Assembly (NCBI RefSeq): GCF_009363615.1
Contig: NZ_CP045385.1
Coordinates: 1 to 64,000 of the forward strand
DNA length: 64,000 nt
Direction of reading: 5' to 3'
From: Ruegeria sp. THAF33
Lineage (GTDB): Bacteria; Pseudomonadota; Alphaproteobacteria; Rhodobacterales; Rhodobacteraceae
Made by a program: the position numbers and the translations under genes. Numbering within the stretch: position 1 is the first letter of the stretch; the number at the start of each line of letters is the position of its first letter. The notes below the pieces were generated by a model. The model did no database searches. It saw only the letters and a list, made by a program, of their open reading frames with translations, and was not told where the DNA came from. Below, piece after piece: positions 18,695-26,804 of this stretch.

Positions 18695-18838
18695 GGGTTC
18701 TGTCGCGAACTCCGTCCCCACCTGTCAGATCGAACGCAGTTCTGTTAACGCGGGCTGGAATATGACAGGAGCAGGCCGTGACGATCTCGTTTAAGGGTGC
18801 GCATTTTCCGAAAGACGTGATTTTGCACGCGGTTTTCT
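18695..18838 (+). pseudogene. IS6 family remnant (left end and first codons)
   Basis: It begins with GGGTTCTGTCGCGAAC and continues through a leader closely similar to the 9197-10016 element, then a GTG frame TISFKGAHFPKDVILHAVF. The match ends at 18838, exactly at the stop codon of the convergent methyltransferase gene. About 144 bp of a once 820-bp element remain. Confidence 0.85.
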
Positions 18839-19485
18839 CAGTGCTTTTTCGCGACGACATATCGACTAGGCAGCATTCCGGCCTGATCCGAGGTCTCTAT
18901 TACCTCGAAGCCGGTGTTGACAATTTTCCGTTCGAGTTGTTGCGCGGAGATAAAGTTGACAAAGGGCGCTTTCCCAAGAGCTTGCATGATCGGGATCGCG
19001 ATCCGACGGATCATCGCGTATTTGAAGCCGCCGTTCTTCGGAGCGCATACAGTTTTCGAAATGAAAACCCCACCGGGCTTCGTCAATGAAAATATATGCG
19101 CGAGCGCATCTTCGAGGTCAGGCACGAGATGAAGCAGGTTGTGTGCCAGGATCGCATCATACGATCCCTCATCAATTTGATGCTCCAGAACTTCAGCCAC
19201 TTTGAATGTTACGTTTTCCAGGCCTTCTTCCGCGCGCTTTTCATTGGCAATCTCGATCATACCTAACGCAAGATCCGTCGCGGTAACATGGGCAACGTGC
19301 GGCGCAAGTAGAAGCGCCGTTGAACCCGTCCCACAGCCAATTTCCAACACGTTGTCTTCCGCTTTAAGATAAGACTTCGTGCGCTCGAGCGTGTTCAGGT
19401 ATCCTTCCATGTTCCGGATAGGATCAGCAGCGTACTTGCGCGATATCTTGCTCCAGAATGCGGCGTCCTTGGACAAAGTAGCCAT
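18838..19485 (-). CDS. Class I SAM-dependent methyltransferase
   Basis: A 215-aa methyltransferase starting at MATLSKDAAFW. Motif I VLEIGCGTGSTALLLAP binds SAM, the acidic end of strand 2 is VTATDLALGMIEIA, and LHLVPDLEDALAHIF with LTKPGGVFISKT follow. The substrate cannot be told; related proteins methylate small molecules or quinones. It is divergent from the LysR gene at 19571. Its stop codon coincides with the break point of an IS6 remnant, but the C-terminus looks complete. Confidence 0.88.
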   Translation of the reverse strand: MATLSKDAAFWSKISRKYAADPIRNMEGYLNTLERTKSYLKAEDNVLEIGCGTGSTALLLAPHVAHVTATDLALGMIEIANEKRAEEGLENVTFKVAEVLEHQIDEGSYDAILAHNLLHLVPDLEDALAHIFSLTKPGGVFISKTVCAPKNGGFKYAMIRRIAIPIMQALGKAPFVNFISAQQLERKIVNTGFEVIETSDQAGMLPSRYVVAKKH

Positions 19486-19570
19486 TGTATTTCTCGCTTT
19501 AATAGGTGGTTGATGCACCCGATACTTTCAAACGCGGCCTTATGGAATTGCCAAAGTTCGCAGAATTGTT

Positions 19571-20488
19571 ATGCATAAATGCATGAATTGGAAGGCCATC
19601 AACTTCGACTGGAACCAGGTGCGGTCTTTTCTCGCGACCGCGGAAGAAGGCTCGTTTTCCGCGGCGGCACGTGTGCTTGAGCAAACTCAGCCTACAGTAG
19701 GTCGCCAGGTTGCCAACCTGGAGCAGTCACTCGGCATCACCTTGTTTGAACGGGTTGGTAAATCGCTGAAACTGACAGCTGCCGGCACCGAGCTTTTGTT
19801 GCACGTCCGGGAAATGGCAGATGTTGCGAGCAGGATCTCACTGACCGCGACAAGCCAGTCACAAGCTATCGAAGGGCAAGTCAGGATAACCGCGTCCGAC
19901 GTGATGTCAGCGTTTCAGTTACCGCCGATCCTGAAGCAGATCAGGCTTGCGGCGCCACGTCTTGAGATCGATGTTGTCGCTGCAAATGATATACGTGATA
20001 TTCAGCGGCGTGAAGCCGATATTGCCATCAGACATGTACGCCCGACGCAACCAGATTTGATTGCAAGACTTGTGGCAGAGGCGACAGCAAACTTTTATGC
20101 GGCACCTTCGTATCTTGACCAGGTTGGGCGTCCCAAAAACGCAGACGACCTCGCCAAACTGGACTTCGTGGGGTTTGGAGATGTGGACACAATGATCGGC
20201 TTTCTAAATCCAGCTGGCATTGACGTCACAAGGCAGAACTTCCGGATCGGTTCGCAAAGCGGGATCGTTTCGTGGGAGATGGTGCGTCACGGATTTGGTG
20301 TCAGTGTGATGTCGGATGATATAGCCGCATTAACACCCGGTATTGAGAGAGTCTTGCCAGACCGCGAGCCCTTCAAGTTTCCGATTTGGCTAGCCACGCA
20401 CTCGGAATTGCACACCGCAAAGCGGATCCGACTGGTGTTCGACCAGCTTGCGGAGCGGCTAGGCGATCAGACAAGTAGAAACACATAG
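19571..20488 (+). CDS. LysR family transcriptional regulator
   Basis: A 305-aa LysR: HTH FLATAEEGSFSAAARVLEQTQPTVGRQVANL, then the FERVGKSLKLTAAG wing, then an effector domain. Its start codon lies inside ATGCATAAATGCAT, an inverted repeat that could be an autoregulatory LysR site. Divergent from the methyltransferase gene with 85 bp between. Confidence 0.92.
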   Translation: MHKCMNWKAINFDWNQVRSFLATAEEGSFSAAARVLEQTQPTVGRQVANLEQSLGITLFERVGKSLKLTAAGTELLLHVREMADVASRISLTATSQSQAIEGQVRITASDVMSAFQLPPILKQIRLAAPRLEIDVVAANDIRDIQRREADIAIRHVRPTQPDLIARLVAEATANFYAAPSYLDQVGRPKNADDLAKLDFVGFGDVDTMIGFLNPAGIDVTRQNFRIGSQSGIVSWEMVRHGFGVSVMSDDIAALTPGIERVLPDREPFKFPIWLATHSELHTAKRIRLVFDQLAERLGDQTSRNT

Positions 20489-20497
20489 GAAGGCTCA

Positions 20498-21004
20498 ATG
20501 TCACACGCGGTCCCAACACTCCACTTGCTGTGCGGTAAAGTCGCTTCCGGTAAATCCACTCTGGCGGCGGAACTGTCGCGCCACAATTTAGCAGTTCTCA
20601 TATCCGAAGATCAATGGCTGAGCGCCCTGTTTGGTGACGAGATGTCTTCACTACAGGACTATGTGAGATGCGCATCAAAACTTGGTCAGATCATGGGCCC
20701 ACATGTAACATCAATGCTTGTCGCCGGGGTTTCGGTCGTCCTCGATTTCCCGGCAAATACTCTCGAAAACCGAAGGTGGGCGCGTGGGCTGATCAAAGGT
20801 ACAGGGGCGGCGCAGATACTCCATTTTCTGGATGTGCCGGACGAGGTCTGTCTGGACAGGCTGCACGGGCGCAACAAAGAAGGCGCCCATGCCTTTGCCA
20901 CAACCGATGATCAGTTTCGGCGTATCGCGCGGCATTTTGTTCCTCCGTCACCTGACGAAGGGTTTCAAATCATAACTCACCCCCCGAAATCCGGGCTCAA
21001 GTGA
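20498..21004 (+). CDS. P-loop kinase-like / zeta-toxin-like ATP-binding protein
   Basis: A 168-aa protein with Walker A GKVASGKS at about residues 12-19 and a later ILHFLDVPDEVCLDRLHGRN that resembles the lid and Arg region of AAA_33/zeta-like kinases. It starts 9 bp after the LysR stop and is probably co-transcribed. No antitoxin-like gene lies beside it, so a small-molecule kinase is more likely than a toxin. Confidence 0.78.
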   Translation: MSHAVPTLHLLCGKVASGKSTLAAELSRHNLAVLISEDQWLSALFGDEMSSLQDYVRCASKLGQIMGPHVTSMLVAGVSVVLDFPANTLENRRWARGLIKGTGAAQILHFLDVPDEVCLDRLHGRNKEGAHAFATTDDQFRRIARHFVPPSPDEGFQIITHPPKSGLK

Positions 21005-21094
21005 ATTCACCCCGCCGCACAGAGAATGATGCGGCCACCCGGTCGCCAGTAGCGGATGGCCGTATACCCAAGATCAGTGGTGTAGTTCGTCAGG

Positions 21095-21517
21095 CTATGC
21101 CGTAACTTGAGGTATGTTCCCTGCTTTCTTTCGCCTCTCTTGGACCACGACCCACGCACACAACAGCGCAAGAACAACCTCTATCCCGAGCGCAGCCAGA
21201 ACGCCGGCAGATGGCCGACCATCAAGGACCAGACTGATTATGCGCCCCACGGCAAAAGCCGAGAAAACGGTTGTTCCAAGCAAAGCAGCTGAGCGCGCCA
21301 AATTCTTGTTAAGAGCACCCGCCAGTATGATCAGGCCAAGTGCTGCGAGATTGGCTGCAGGTGCGCGCAATTCGCTCATGAGGTTTGGCTGCGGCGTCAA
21401 TGCTATGCCGTAGCCGGTGTAGAAGGCCTGCGGATCAAGTGTGATCGCCAGACCAATGCTGGCTGCCACTAAACCGGAAAAGCCAAGGACAAGTCTGTAT
21501 TTGAAGTCAATTGTCAT
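21095..21517 (-). CDS. DUF4345-like small membrane protein
   Basis: A 140-aa protein with four predicted membrane helices (YRLVLGFSGLVAASIGLAITL, LRAPAANLAALGLIILAGAL, AALLGTTVFSAFAVGRII, VLAALGIEVVLALLCAWVVV). The AFYTGYG and ELRAPAANLAALG segments fit DUF4345. The start at MTIDFKY is chosen because GGAGA lies upstream. Probably in operon with the truncated NmrA-like gene upstream. Confidence 0.78.
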   Translation of the reverse strand: MTIDFKYRLVLGFSGLVAASIGLAITLDPQAFYTGYGIALTPQPNLMSELRAPAANLAALGLIILAGALNKNLARSAALLGTTVFSAFAVGRIISLVLDGRPSAGVLAALGIEVVLALLCAWVVVQERRKKAGNIPQVTA

Positions 21518-21545
21518 GATCGTCTCCATCATTTGCTGGCTTGCC

Positions 21546-21775
21546 TCAAGCGGCTTTGGTCCATGCCCCTGACATCGCGGCTTTTTCTGCAAATTCAGCA
21601 AAGTCGCGAGGCGTGCGGCCGAGCGCGCGCTGGACACCGTCTGCGAGGTTCGCATTGCGTCCATCAAGCGTTTCCCGTGCAATGTCCGTGATGACATCCG
21701 CGATCATCTCACCATTCGCGGTTTTGACTTCCGCATGGAAGGCTTCAAAGGAAATCGGCACGTACTGCACCGTCC
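21546..21775 (-). pseudogene. NmrA-like oxidoreductase, truncated by IS6 copy 2
   Basis: Only the last 75 or so codons remain (VQYVPISFEAFHAEVKTANG to AAMSGAWTKAA). The sequence resembles the C-terminal end of NmrA-type NAD(P)H azoreductases (VQYV, then LGRTPRDFAEFAEKAA). The frame runs into the IS6 end at 21776, so the Rossmann domain is lost. Confidence 0.75.
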
Positions 21776-22594
21776 GGTTTTGTTGCAAAGATTTGAGCCC
21801 GTTGAGTTGTTTCGGCAATCGCTTGTGAGTCAGGTGGCGAGCTCAGCAAACTGCTGAAATGGGCAGAGTCCGGGCGTGATTTGACCCTTGCGGATCATGT
21901 GCGCCACTTCTATTCCGTCAAGCGTTGCCGCCGCTGAAGCAAAGGCCTTGAACCCCAGCATTGGCCGAGTGCGTCTCTTGATGAAACGGTGGTCCTGTTC
22001 CACGATATTGTTCAAGTATTTCCGCCTCACCATCTCAATTGGGATCGGGCAGCCAAAGCTTTTGAGCATTTTGTTGATGGCCTTGATGCCGGCGGTGTTG
22101 GCACCGCTCTTGTCGATCACAATCTTCTTCGGCAACCCATTGATCTCCAACATCCTGGCGAAGAACTTGGTGGCGGCTGGTTTGTTGCGACGTCGCGAAA
22201 GCATGAAATCAAGGGTCTTGCCGTGCTTGTCGACAGCTCGATAGAGGTAAACCCACGCGCCTTTAACTTTGATGTAAGTTTCGTCCATTCTCCACGAACG
22301 ATTACAAGGCCCTTTGCGGCGACGTGCTGCCTCAGCGATTGCACCAGAATACCGTGTTACCCACCGGTTCAGCGTGGTGTGGTCCACTGAAACACCGCGC
22401 TCGGCCATGATTTCTTCCAGATCCCGGTAAGACACACCGTATCGGACATAGAAAAACACCGCGAACAGGATCACATCCTTCGGATATTGCGCGCCTTTGA
22501 AGGAAACCATGAACTGACTTTCGACTGATTTTACCGAAAGTCATTCACCCGCAGCATCTGACCTCGTCAACAGCCAAAAGTTTGCAACAGATCC
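21776..22594 (-). mobile_element. IS6 family insertion sequence, copy 2
   Basis: An 819-bp element that appears identical to 2928-3746, in the same orientation. The 8-bp flanks are CACCGTCC and CCTAGTTT, with no target duplication and no match to the flanks of copy 1. The two copies bound an 18.0-kb segment (3747-21775) and form a pseudo-compound transposon. Confidence 0.92.
21830..22510 (-). CDS. IS6 family transposase (identical to 2982-3662)
   Basis: A 226-aa intact DDE transposase whose product is identical to that of copy 1. Near-zero divergence between the copies indicates a recent event or gene conversion. Confidence 0.95.
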   Translation of the reverse strand: MVSFKGAQYPKDVILFAVFFYVRYGVSYRDLEEIMAERGVSVDHTTLNRWVTRYSGAIAEAARRRKGPCNRSWRMDETYIKVKGAWVYLYRAVDKHGKTLDFMLSRRRNKPAATKFFARMLEINGLPKKIVIDKSGANTAGIKAINKMLKSFGCPIPIEMVRRKYLNNIVEQDHRFIKRRTRPMLGFKAFASAAATLDGIEVAHMIRKGQITPGLCPFQQFAELAT

Positions 22595-22632
22595 CCTAGT
22601 TTGGGATATGTTTCAGGTCAAAAGCGGATGCC

Positions 22633-23664
22633 TTAGCACGTCGGCACCGGACCTGTTGTTCCTCTGACGATGCACTCCAATTCGCAGCAGAGTCTGAAGT
22701 GTTCTGAATCGTCTGACGTAATGTATTTGGTGAATCTTTCGCCGGCGAGTTGTCCAATGGTTTCTGCCGGAATGCGAATTGTGGTGAGCCCTGGCTCAAC
22801 ATCCGCGGACCCCTTGAAATCTCCAATACCGATGATTGACAGGTCATTAGGAACCTTCAAGCCGAGGTTTTGGGCCGCAAACAAAGCGCCCTGTGCGATG
22901 ACGTCGTTTCCGCAAAGTAAAGCGGTAGGGCGAATACGTTCAGTCAGAAGAGATGTGGCCGCCTGCTTAGCCTGAGATATGCTGTATGGGGCTTCAGAAT
23001 CACGTTCATTCGGAATGGAAATACCCTTTTCATAAAGCGCGTCACGTACGGCAGAAAGACGATTATGCGCCCGGTCATTGTCTGTGGTTTTGGGAAAGAT
23101 CAGCCCAATGTCACGGTGCTCCAATGCAAGCAGGTGTTCTGCCGCAAGGCGCCCGGCCAAGCGATTGTCGGCTCCGACACACGGCAGCGGGCTGTCATTT
23201 GAGTAGTTCCATATAGCGAGCGCCGGTGTTCTCTGCTGCTTGATCAACTGAACAGTGGCTTTGGAATGCTCCAGCCCTACCAGCGCCACCCCGTCAATCC
23301 GATGCTCCAGCAGCTTGCGGACCATCGCGTATTCTCGGTCGAGATTATAACCGTGTGATGCCAGCAAAAGGGTAAACCCGGCACTGTCAATGGAATCTGA
23401 AAAGGCCTGAATGACTTCGGCAAAAATGGCGTGATTGATTGTTGGCACCACTAGGCCGATCGTGCCTGACCGTTTTCCATGCATCGTCTGAGCCGCGCGG
23501 TTGCGGATGTAGCCCAATCGCTGAACGGCCCGGTTGATCTTTTTCCGAGTCGCAGGGTTGACCAGATTGGGGTGGTTGAAGGTGCGGGAAACGGTCGAGG
23601 GTGAAACTTTAGCGGCCTTTGCAACGGCCACGATATCCACCTTATCCTTCTGAAATTTAGCCAT
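22633..23664 (-). CDS. sauR: LacI family transcriptional repressor (SauR-like)
   Basis: A 343-aa LacI-type regulator starting at MAKFQKD. The HTH and hinge read DIVAVAKAAKVSPSTVSRTF, then NHPNLVNPATRKKINRAVQRLGY. A periplasmic-binding-like effector domain follows (GTIGLVVPTINHAIFAEVIQ, ALLCGNDVIAQGALFAAQ). It is divergent from tctABC and the sulfoacetate-type genes with a LacI-like operator between. In Cupriavidus necator the sulfoacetate cluster sauRSTU is also headed by a LacI regulator. The effector is inferred to be sulfoacetate or a CoA ester of it. Confidence 0.85.
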   Translation of the reverse strand: MAKFQKDKVDIVAVAKAAKVSPSTVSRTFNHPNLVNPATRKKINRAVQRLGYIRNRAAQTMHGKRSGTIGLVVPTINHAIFAEVIQAFSDSIDSAGFTLLLASHGYNLDREYAMVRKLLEHRIDGVALVGLEHSKATVQLIKQQRTPALAIWNYSNDSPLPCVGADNRLAGRLAAEHLLALEHRDIGLIFPKTTDNDRAHNRLSAVRDALYEKGISIPNERDSEAPYSISQAKQAATSLLTERIRPTALLCGNDVIAQGALFAAQNLGLKVPNDLSIIGIGDFKGSADVEPGLTTIRIPAETIGQLAGERFTKYITSDDSEHFRLCCELECIVRGTTGPVPTC

Positions 23665-23689
23665 AAAACCCTCTCGCACAGTCGATTTT

Positions 23690-23717
23690 ATGAAAACATT
23701 TGCAATACTATTTTCAT
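23690..23717. promoter_or_regulatory. Candidate LacI-type operator
   Basis: Inverted repeat ATGAAAA (23690-23696) and TTTTCAT (23711-23717), 14 bp apart, in the 113-bp gap between the divergent repressor and tctA. AAAA-TTTT flanked repeats are common LacI family sites. Confidence 0.6.
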
Positions 23718-23777
23718 CGCCTAACCTGATTTGTCAACAAAAGTAAAAGTGTGAACCGACGGGTTGGGAGGCCCTGA

Positions 23778-25289
23778 ATGGAATTCATTTACTACTTCGG
23801 AGATGTGTTCACGCCGCTCTCGTTCCTGTTGCTTTTGGGTGGCACGATAGGCGGGTTGATCCTTGGGGCGACGCCGGGCCTGTCACCCACGATGGCGGTT
23901 GCATTGCTGATCCCGTTCACCTTCCAGCTTGAGGCCGCGCAGGGCCTGATCCTGCTAGGCGCTGCCTATACCTCGACTGTTGCGGGCGGCGCGGTCAGCG
24001 CCATTTTGCTGAAAATCCCCGGAGCGCCTGCCAATATCGCCACGACGCTGGACGGGCACACCATGGCGAAACAGGGACAGGGTGCGCGGGCGCTGCAATT
24101 GTCCTTTCTGGCCTCGGCCGTGGGTGGCATTTTTGGCGTTTTGCTTCTGATCTTCCTGACACCGGTTCTGGCGAAATGGGCGCTGGCCTTTGGTCCGTCG
24201 CACCTGTTCTGGCTGGCCATTCTGGGTGTAACGGTGATCGGAACGCTGGATTCCGCGTCGGTTGTCAAAGGGTTGCTGTCGGGTTGCATCGGGCTGTGGC
24301 TTGCGACCATCGGCTTCGACGACATCATGGGCGCGCAGCGGTTCATTTTTCATCCCGCCTTGGGCGGAGGTATCAACATCATTGCCGCCCTGATCGGACT
24401 TTTCGCAATTCCGCAGGTTCTGACGATGTTCGCCAAAGGTCGCCACAACGCCGGAGCCGAGGTCATCGAGGTGCAGCGCCACTCGATAATGGCCGCCTTC
24501 CGGGAGCTGTTCAGCCGCACGCGGGCCCTGAGCATCGGAACCCTGACAGGTTCGATCATCGGCCTGATCCCGGGTGTCGGTGGGCAGATCGCGGGCCTTG
24601 TGGCCTATGACCAGACCAAGAAGTTCTCATCCGAAAAAGACAAGTTCGGCACCGGTCATTCCGAGGGCGTCATTGCCGCGGAATCCGCCAACAATGCCAT
24701 GGTCGGCCCGTCTCTGGTGCCGCTGCTGACCCTTTCGATCCCCGGAAGCCCCACCGCTGCGGTGCTGCTGGGCGGATTGCTGATCCACGGCATCTTCCCG
24801 GGATCAGACCTGTTCGACAACCACCCGGACGTGGCATGGACCTTCATCAACTCGATGCTGATCGGGCAGGTACTGATGTGCATCTTTGGCCTTTACGTTG
24901 CCGGTCTTGCGGCCCGTGTCGCGCAGGTGCCGCAATCGGTGATGGCTGCAATCGTCCTGGCGCTGTCCGTTTTCGGAGCATACTCGGTTCAGGGTTCGAT
25001 GGGTGACGTCTATGTCATGGCCTGCCTGGGGATAGGCATGTTCTTTCTGGAACGGTTCGGCTTCTCCGCGGCGCCACTGGTTTTGGGCCTGATCCTGGGA
25101 CCCATCGCCGAAGCCAACTTCATTCAGGGCGGAATGATTGCTGACGCCACCGTGGGCAAGGCCGCATACTTCCTGAGTGGCGGGTTGAACCTGTTCCTGA
25201 TCGCCATTGTGCTGGCCTCGGTCGCTTATTCGGTTTGGATGGAGCTGCGTCACCGTCGCTACACCACCAAAGAGGAGGCACAGGCATGA
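23778..25289 (+). CDS. tctA: Tripartite tricarboxylate transporter, large membrane subunit
   Basis: A 503-aa permease with about 12 helices. The TctA signatures are visible: LGATPGLSPTMAVALLIPFTF near the N-terminus and the repeated, inverted counterpart LIPGVGGQIAGLVAYDQTKK and LSIPGSPTAAVLLGGLLIHG. It forms the channel that takes up an organic acid, delivered by TctC, at the cost of an ion gradient. Stop and tctB start overlap (ATGA). Confidence 0.94.
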   Translation: MEFIYYFGDVFTPLSFLLLLGGTIGGLILGATPGLSPTMAVALLIPFTFQLEAAQGLILLGAAYTSTVAGGAVSAILLKIPGAPANIATTLDGHTMAKQGQGARALQLSFLASAVGGIFGVLLLIFLTPVLAKWALAFGPSHLFWLAILGVTVIGTLDSASVVKGLLSGCIGLWLATIGFDDIMGAQRFIFHPALGGGINIIAALIGLFAIPQVLTMFAKGRHNAGAEVIEVQRHSIMAAFRELFSRTRALSIGTLTGSIIGLIPGVGGQIAGLVAYDQTKKFSSEKDKFGTGHSEGVIAAESANNAMVGPSLVPLLTLSIPGSPTAAVLLGGLLIHGIFPGSDLFDNHPDVAWTFINSMLIGQVLMCIFGLYVAGLAARVAQVPQSVMAAIVLALSVFGAYSVQGSMGDVYVMACLGIGMFFLERFGFSAAPLVLGLILGPIAEANFIQGGMIADATVGKAAYFLSGGLNLFLIAIVLASVAYSVWMELRHRRYTTKEEAQA

Positions 25290-25741
25290 ACCGTTCGCAG
25301 CATGTATTCGGATCAGGTCTTGTCTTTGCGGTCGGCCTTTGGGTGACCTGGGTCAGCTACACCCAGCAACCGGTCGAGGCGTTCCTGTTCCCGCGTCTGA
25401 TCGCAACCGTTTTTGTGGTTCTGGCCGGATGGACGTTCGGCAAGGCAGTCATGGGATTGTCCAAGGTTGGCAACGGCGTCACGCGCACGATGTTTGTCAA
25501 CATGCTGCCGGGTCTTATCGTGACGCTGATCTATGTGTTCTGGGCGGCCAAGTCGCTGGGCTTTTACACCGCGACGACAATCGCCTTCTTCATCCTGCTG
25601 TCGATCTATGACCCGGCGCCGCATTCGGACGTCAAAAGCTGGATCCGGCGCGGGATCATCACGGGCGTCTTCGTGGCGGTGATGTACGGCCTCTTTTCCA
25701 TGCTTCTGAACGTCTACACGCCAAGGGAAATTCTGTTCTGA
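25286..25741 (+). CDS. tctB: Tripartite tricarboxylate transporter, small membrane subunit
   Basis: A 151-aa protein with four predicted helices (HVFGSGLVFAVGLWVTW, FLFPRLIATVFVVLAGWTF, MLPGLIVTLIYVFWAAKSLG, GVFVAVMYGLFSMLLNVY). Size, topology and position between tctA and tctC identify TctB. Start chosen at the ATGA overlap with tctA. Confidence 0.92.
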   Translation: MNRSQHVFGSGLVFAVGLWVTWVSYTQQPVEAFLFPRLIATVFVVLAGWTFGKAVMGLSKVGNGVTRTMFVNMLPGLIVTLIYVFWAAKSLGFYTATTIAFFILLSIYDPAPHSDVKSWIRRGIITGVFVAVMYGLFSMLLNVYTPREILF

Positions 25742-25784
25742 CCGCGCAAACAGCGGAAGAACCTAATCAGGGAGGAAACGCAAA

Positions 25785-26744
25785 ATGAAACGATTGATAG
25801 CCGGGGCGGCTTTGGCCCTCATGAGCCTGACGGGTGCGGCGGCGGCCGAGGACTATCCCGAACGGCCGATCATGATGATGGTCAGCTACGGGGCTGGCGG
25901 CGCGACGGACTTCCAGGCGCGGATCGTGACCATGACCGCCGGAAACGAGGACGCGCTGGGAATGCCCATCGCCATCATCAACAAGCCCGGCGCGGGTGGC
26001 CGCGTGGGCTGGAACTGGTTCGCCACGCAGGCGGATGCAGACGGCTATACGCTGGCGGCCTACAATGTTCCGCATTTCATCGCCCAGTCTATCAAGGGTG
26101 GCGTGGAATATTCGACCGACAGTTTCGAACCTATCGCGAACTGGGGTGCGGATCCGGCGGTATTTGTCGTGGGCGCCGACAGCCCGTTCAACTCGATGCA
26201 GGATGTCATTGCCTATGCCAAGGAAAACCCGGGCAAGCTGACGGTATCCGGTGCCGGATTGTTTGTGGGCCACCACATCGCGGCGCTGCAAATCGACAAG
26301 GCAGCCGGAACCAAGATGGCCTATATCCCGACCAAGGGTGGCGGCGCGGCGGCCATGAAGGCCGTGATTGCCGGTGAGGTTATGGGCGGCATCAACAACC
26401 TGTCCGACGCATTCCGCGCGCAGGAAGCGGGCAATGTCAAAATTCTGGGTGTCGCCGATCTTGAACGCAACGCGTTCCTGCCGGATGTTCCAACGATGAT
26501 GGAACAGGGGCTGGACGTGGACAACTCGTCGGTCAATTTCCGGGGTGTGATGGTGCCAAAAGGAACACCGCCCGAAGTGATTGAAAAGCTGGCCGCGACA
26601 GTACCTGAGATGTTTGCCAATTCGCGTGTCGCCAAGAAGATGGAGGCCGGCGGGTCGCCCATGCACATCATGACCCGTGACGAGGTGATAGAGATGTGGG
26701 GCCAGCGTCAACAAACACTGAACGAACTGCTGGCCGGTCTCTGA
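25785..26744 (+). CDS. tctC: Tripartite tricarboxylate transporter, periplasmic binding protein
   Basis: A 319-aa exported binding protein. Signal peptide MKRLIAGAALALMSLTGAAAA, mature end near EDYPERPI. The Bug/TctC features YGAGGATDFQARI, NKPGAGGRVGWNWF and the VPKGTPPEVIEKL segment are present. It determines the substrate of the system; the downstream enzymes point to sulfoacetate, but any C2-C4 acid is possible. Confidence 0.93.
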   Translation: MKRLIAGAALALMSLTGAAAAEDYPERPIMMMVSYGAGGATDFQARIVTMTAGNEDALGMPIAIINKPGAGGRVGWNWFATQADADGYTLAAYNVPHFIAQSIKGGVEYSTDSFEPIANWGADPAVFVVGADSPFNSMQDVIAYAKENPGKLTVSGAGLFVGHHIAALQIDKAAGTKMAYIPTKGGGAAAMKAVIAGEVMGGINNLSDAFRAQEAGNVKILGVADLERNAFLPDVPTMMEQGLDVDNSSVNFRGVMVPKGTPPEVIEKLAATVPEMFANSRVAKKMEAGGSPMHIMTRDEVIEMWGQRQQTLNELLAGL

Positions 26745-26804
26745 CCCGGACATTCTAAAACGGGGCGGAACAGGTCCGCCCCGGTCAATCTATCGAGGAC
26801 CAAG

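Noticed and set aside
20498..21004. Zeta-type toxin of a toxin-antitoxin pair
   Set aside because: The P-loop matches, but no epsilon-like antitoxin gene is next to it; a small-molecule kinase is the safer call.
2920..22602. Target-site duplications around the IS6 copies
   Set aside because: The 8-bp flanks CAGTGTAA, GTCGCAAG, CACCGTCC and CCTAGTTT do not match in any combination.
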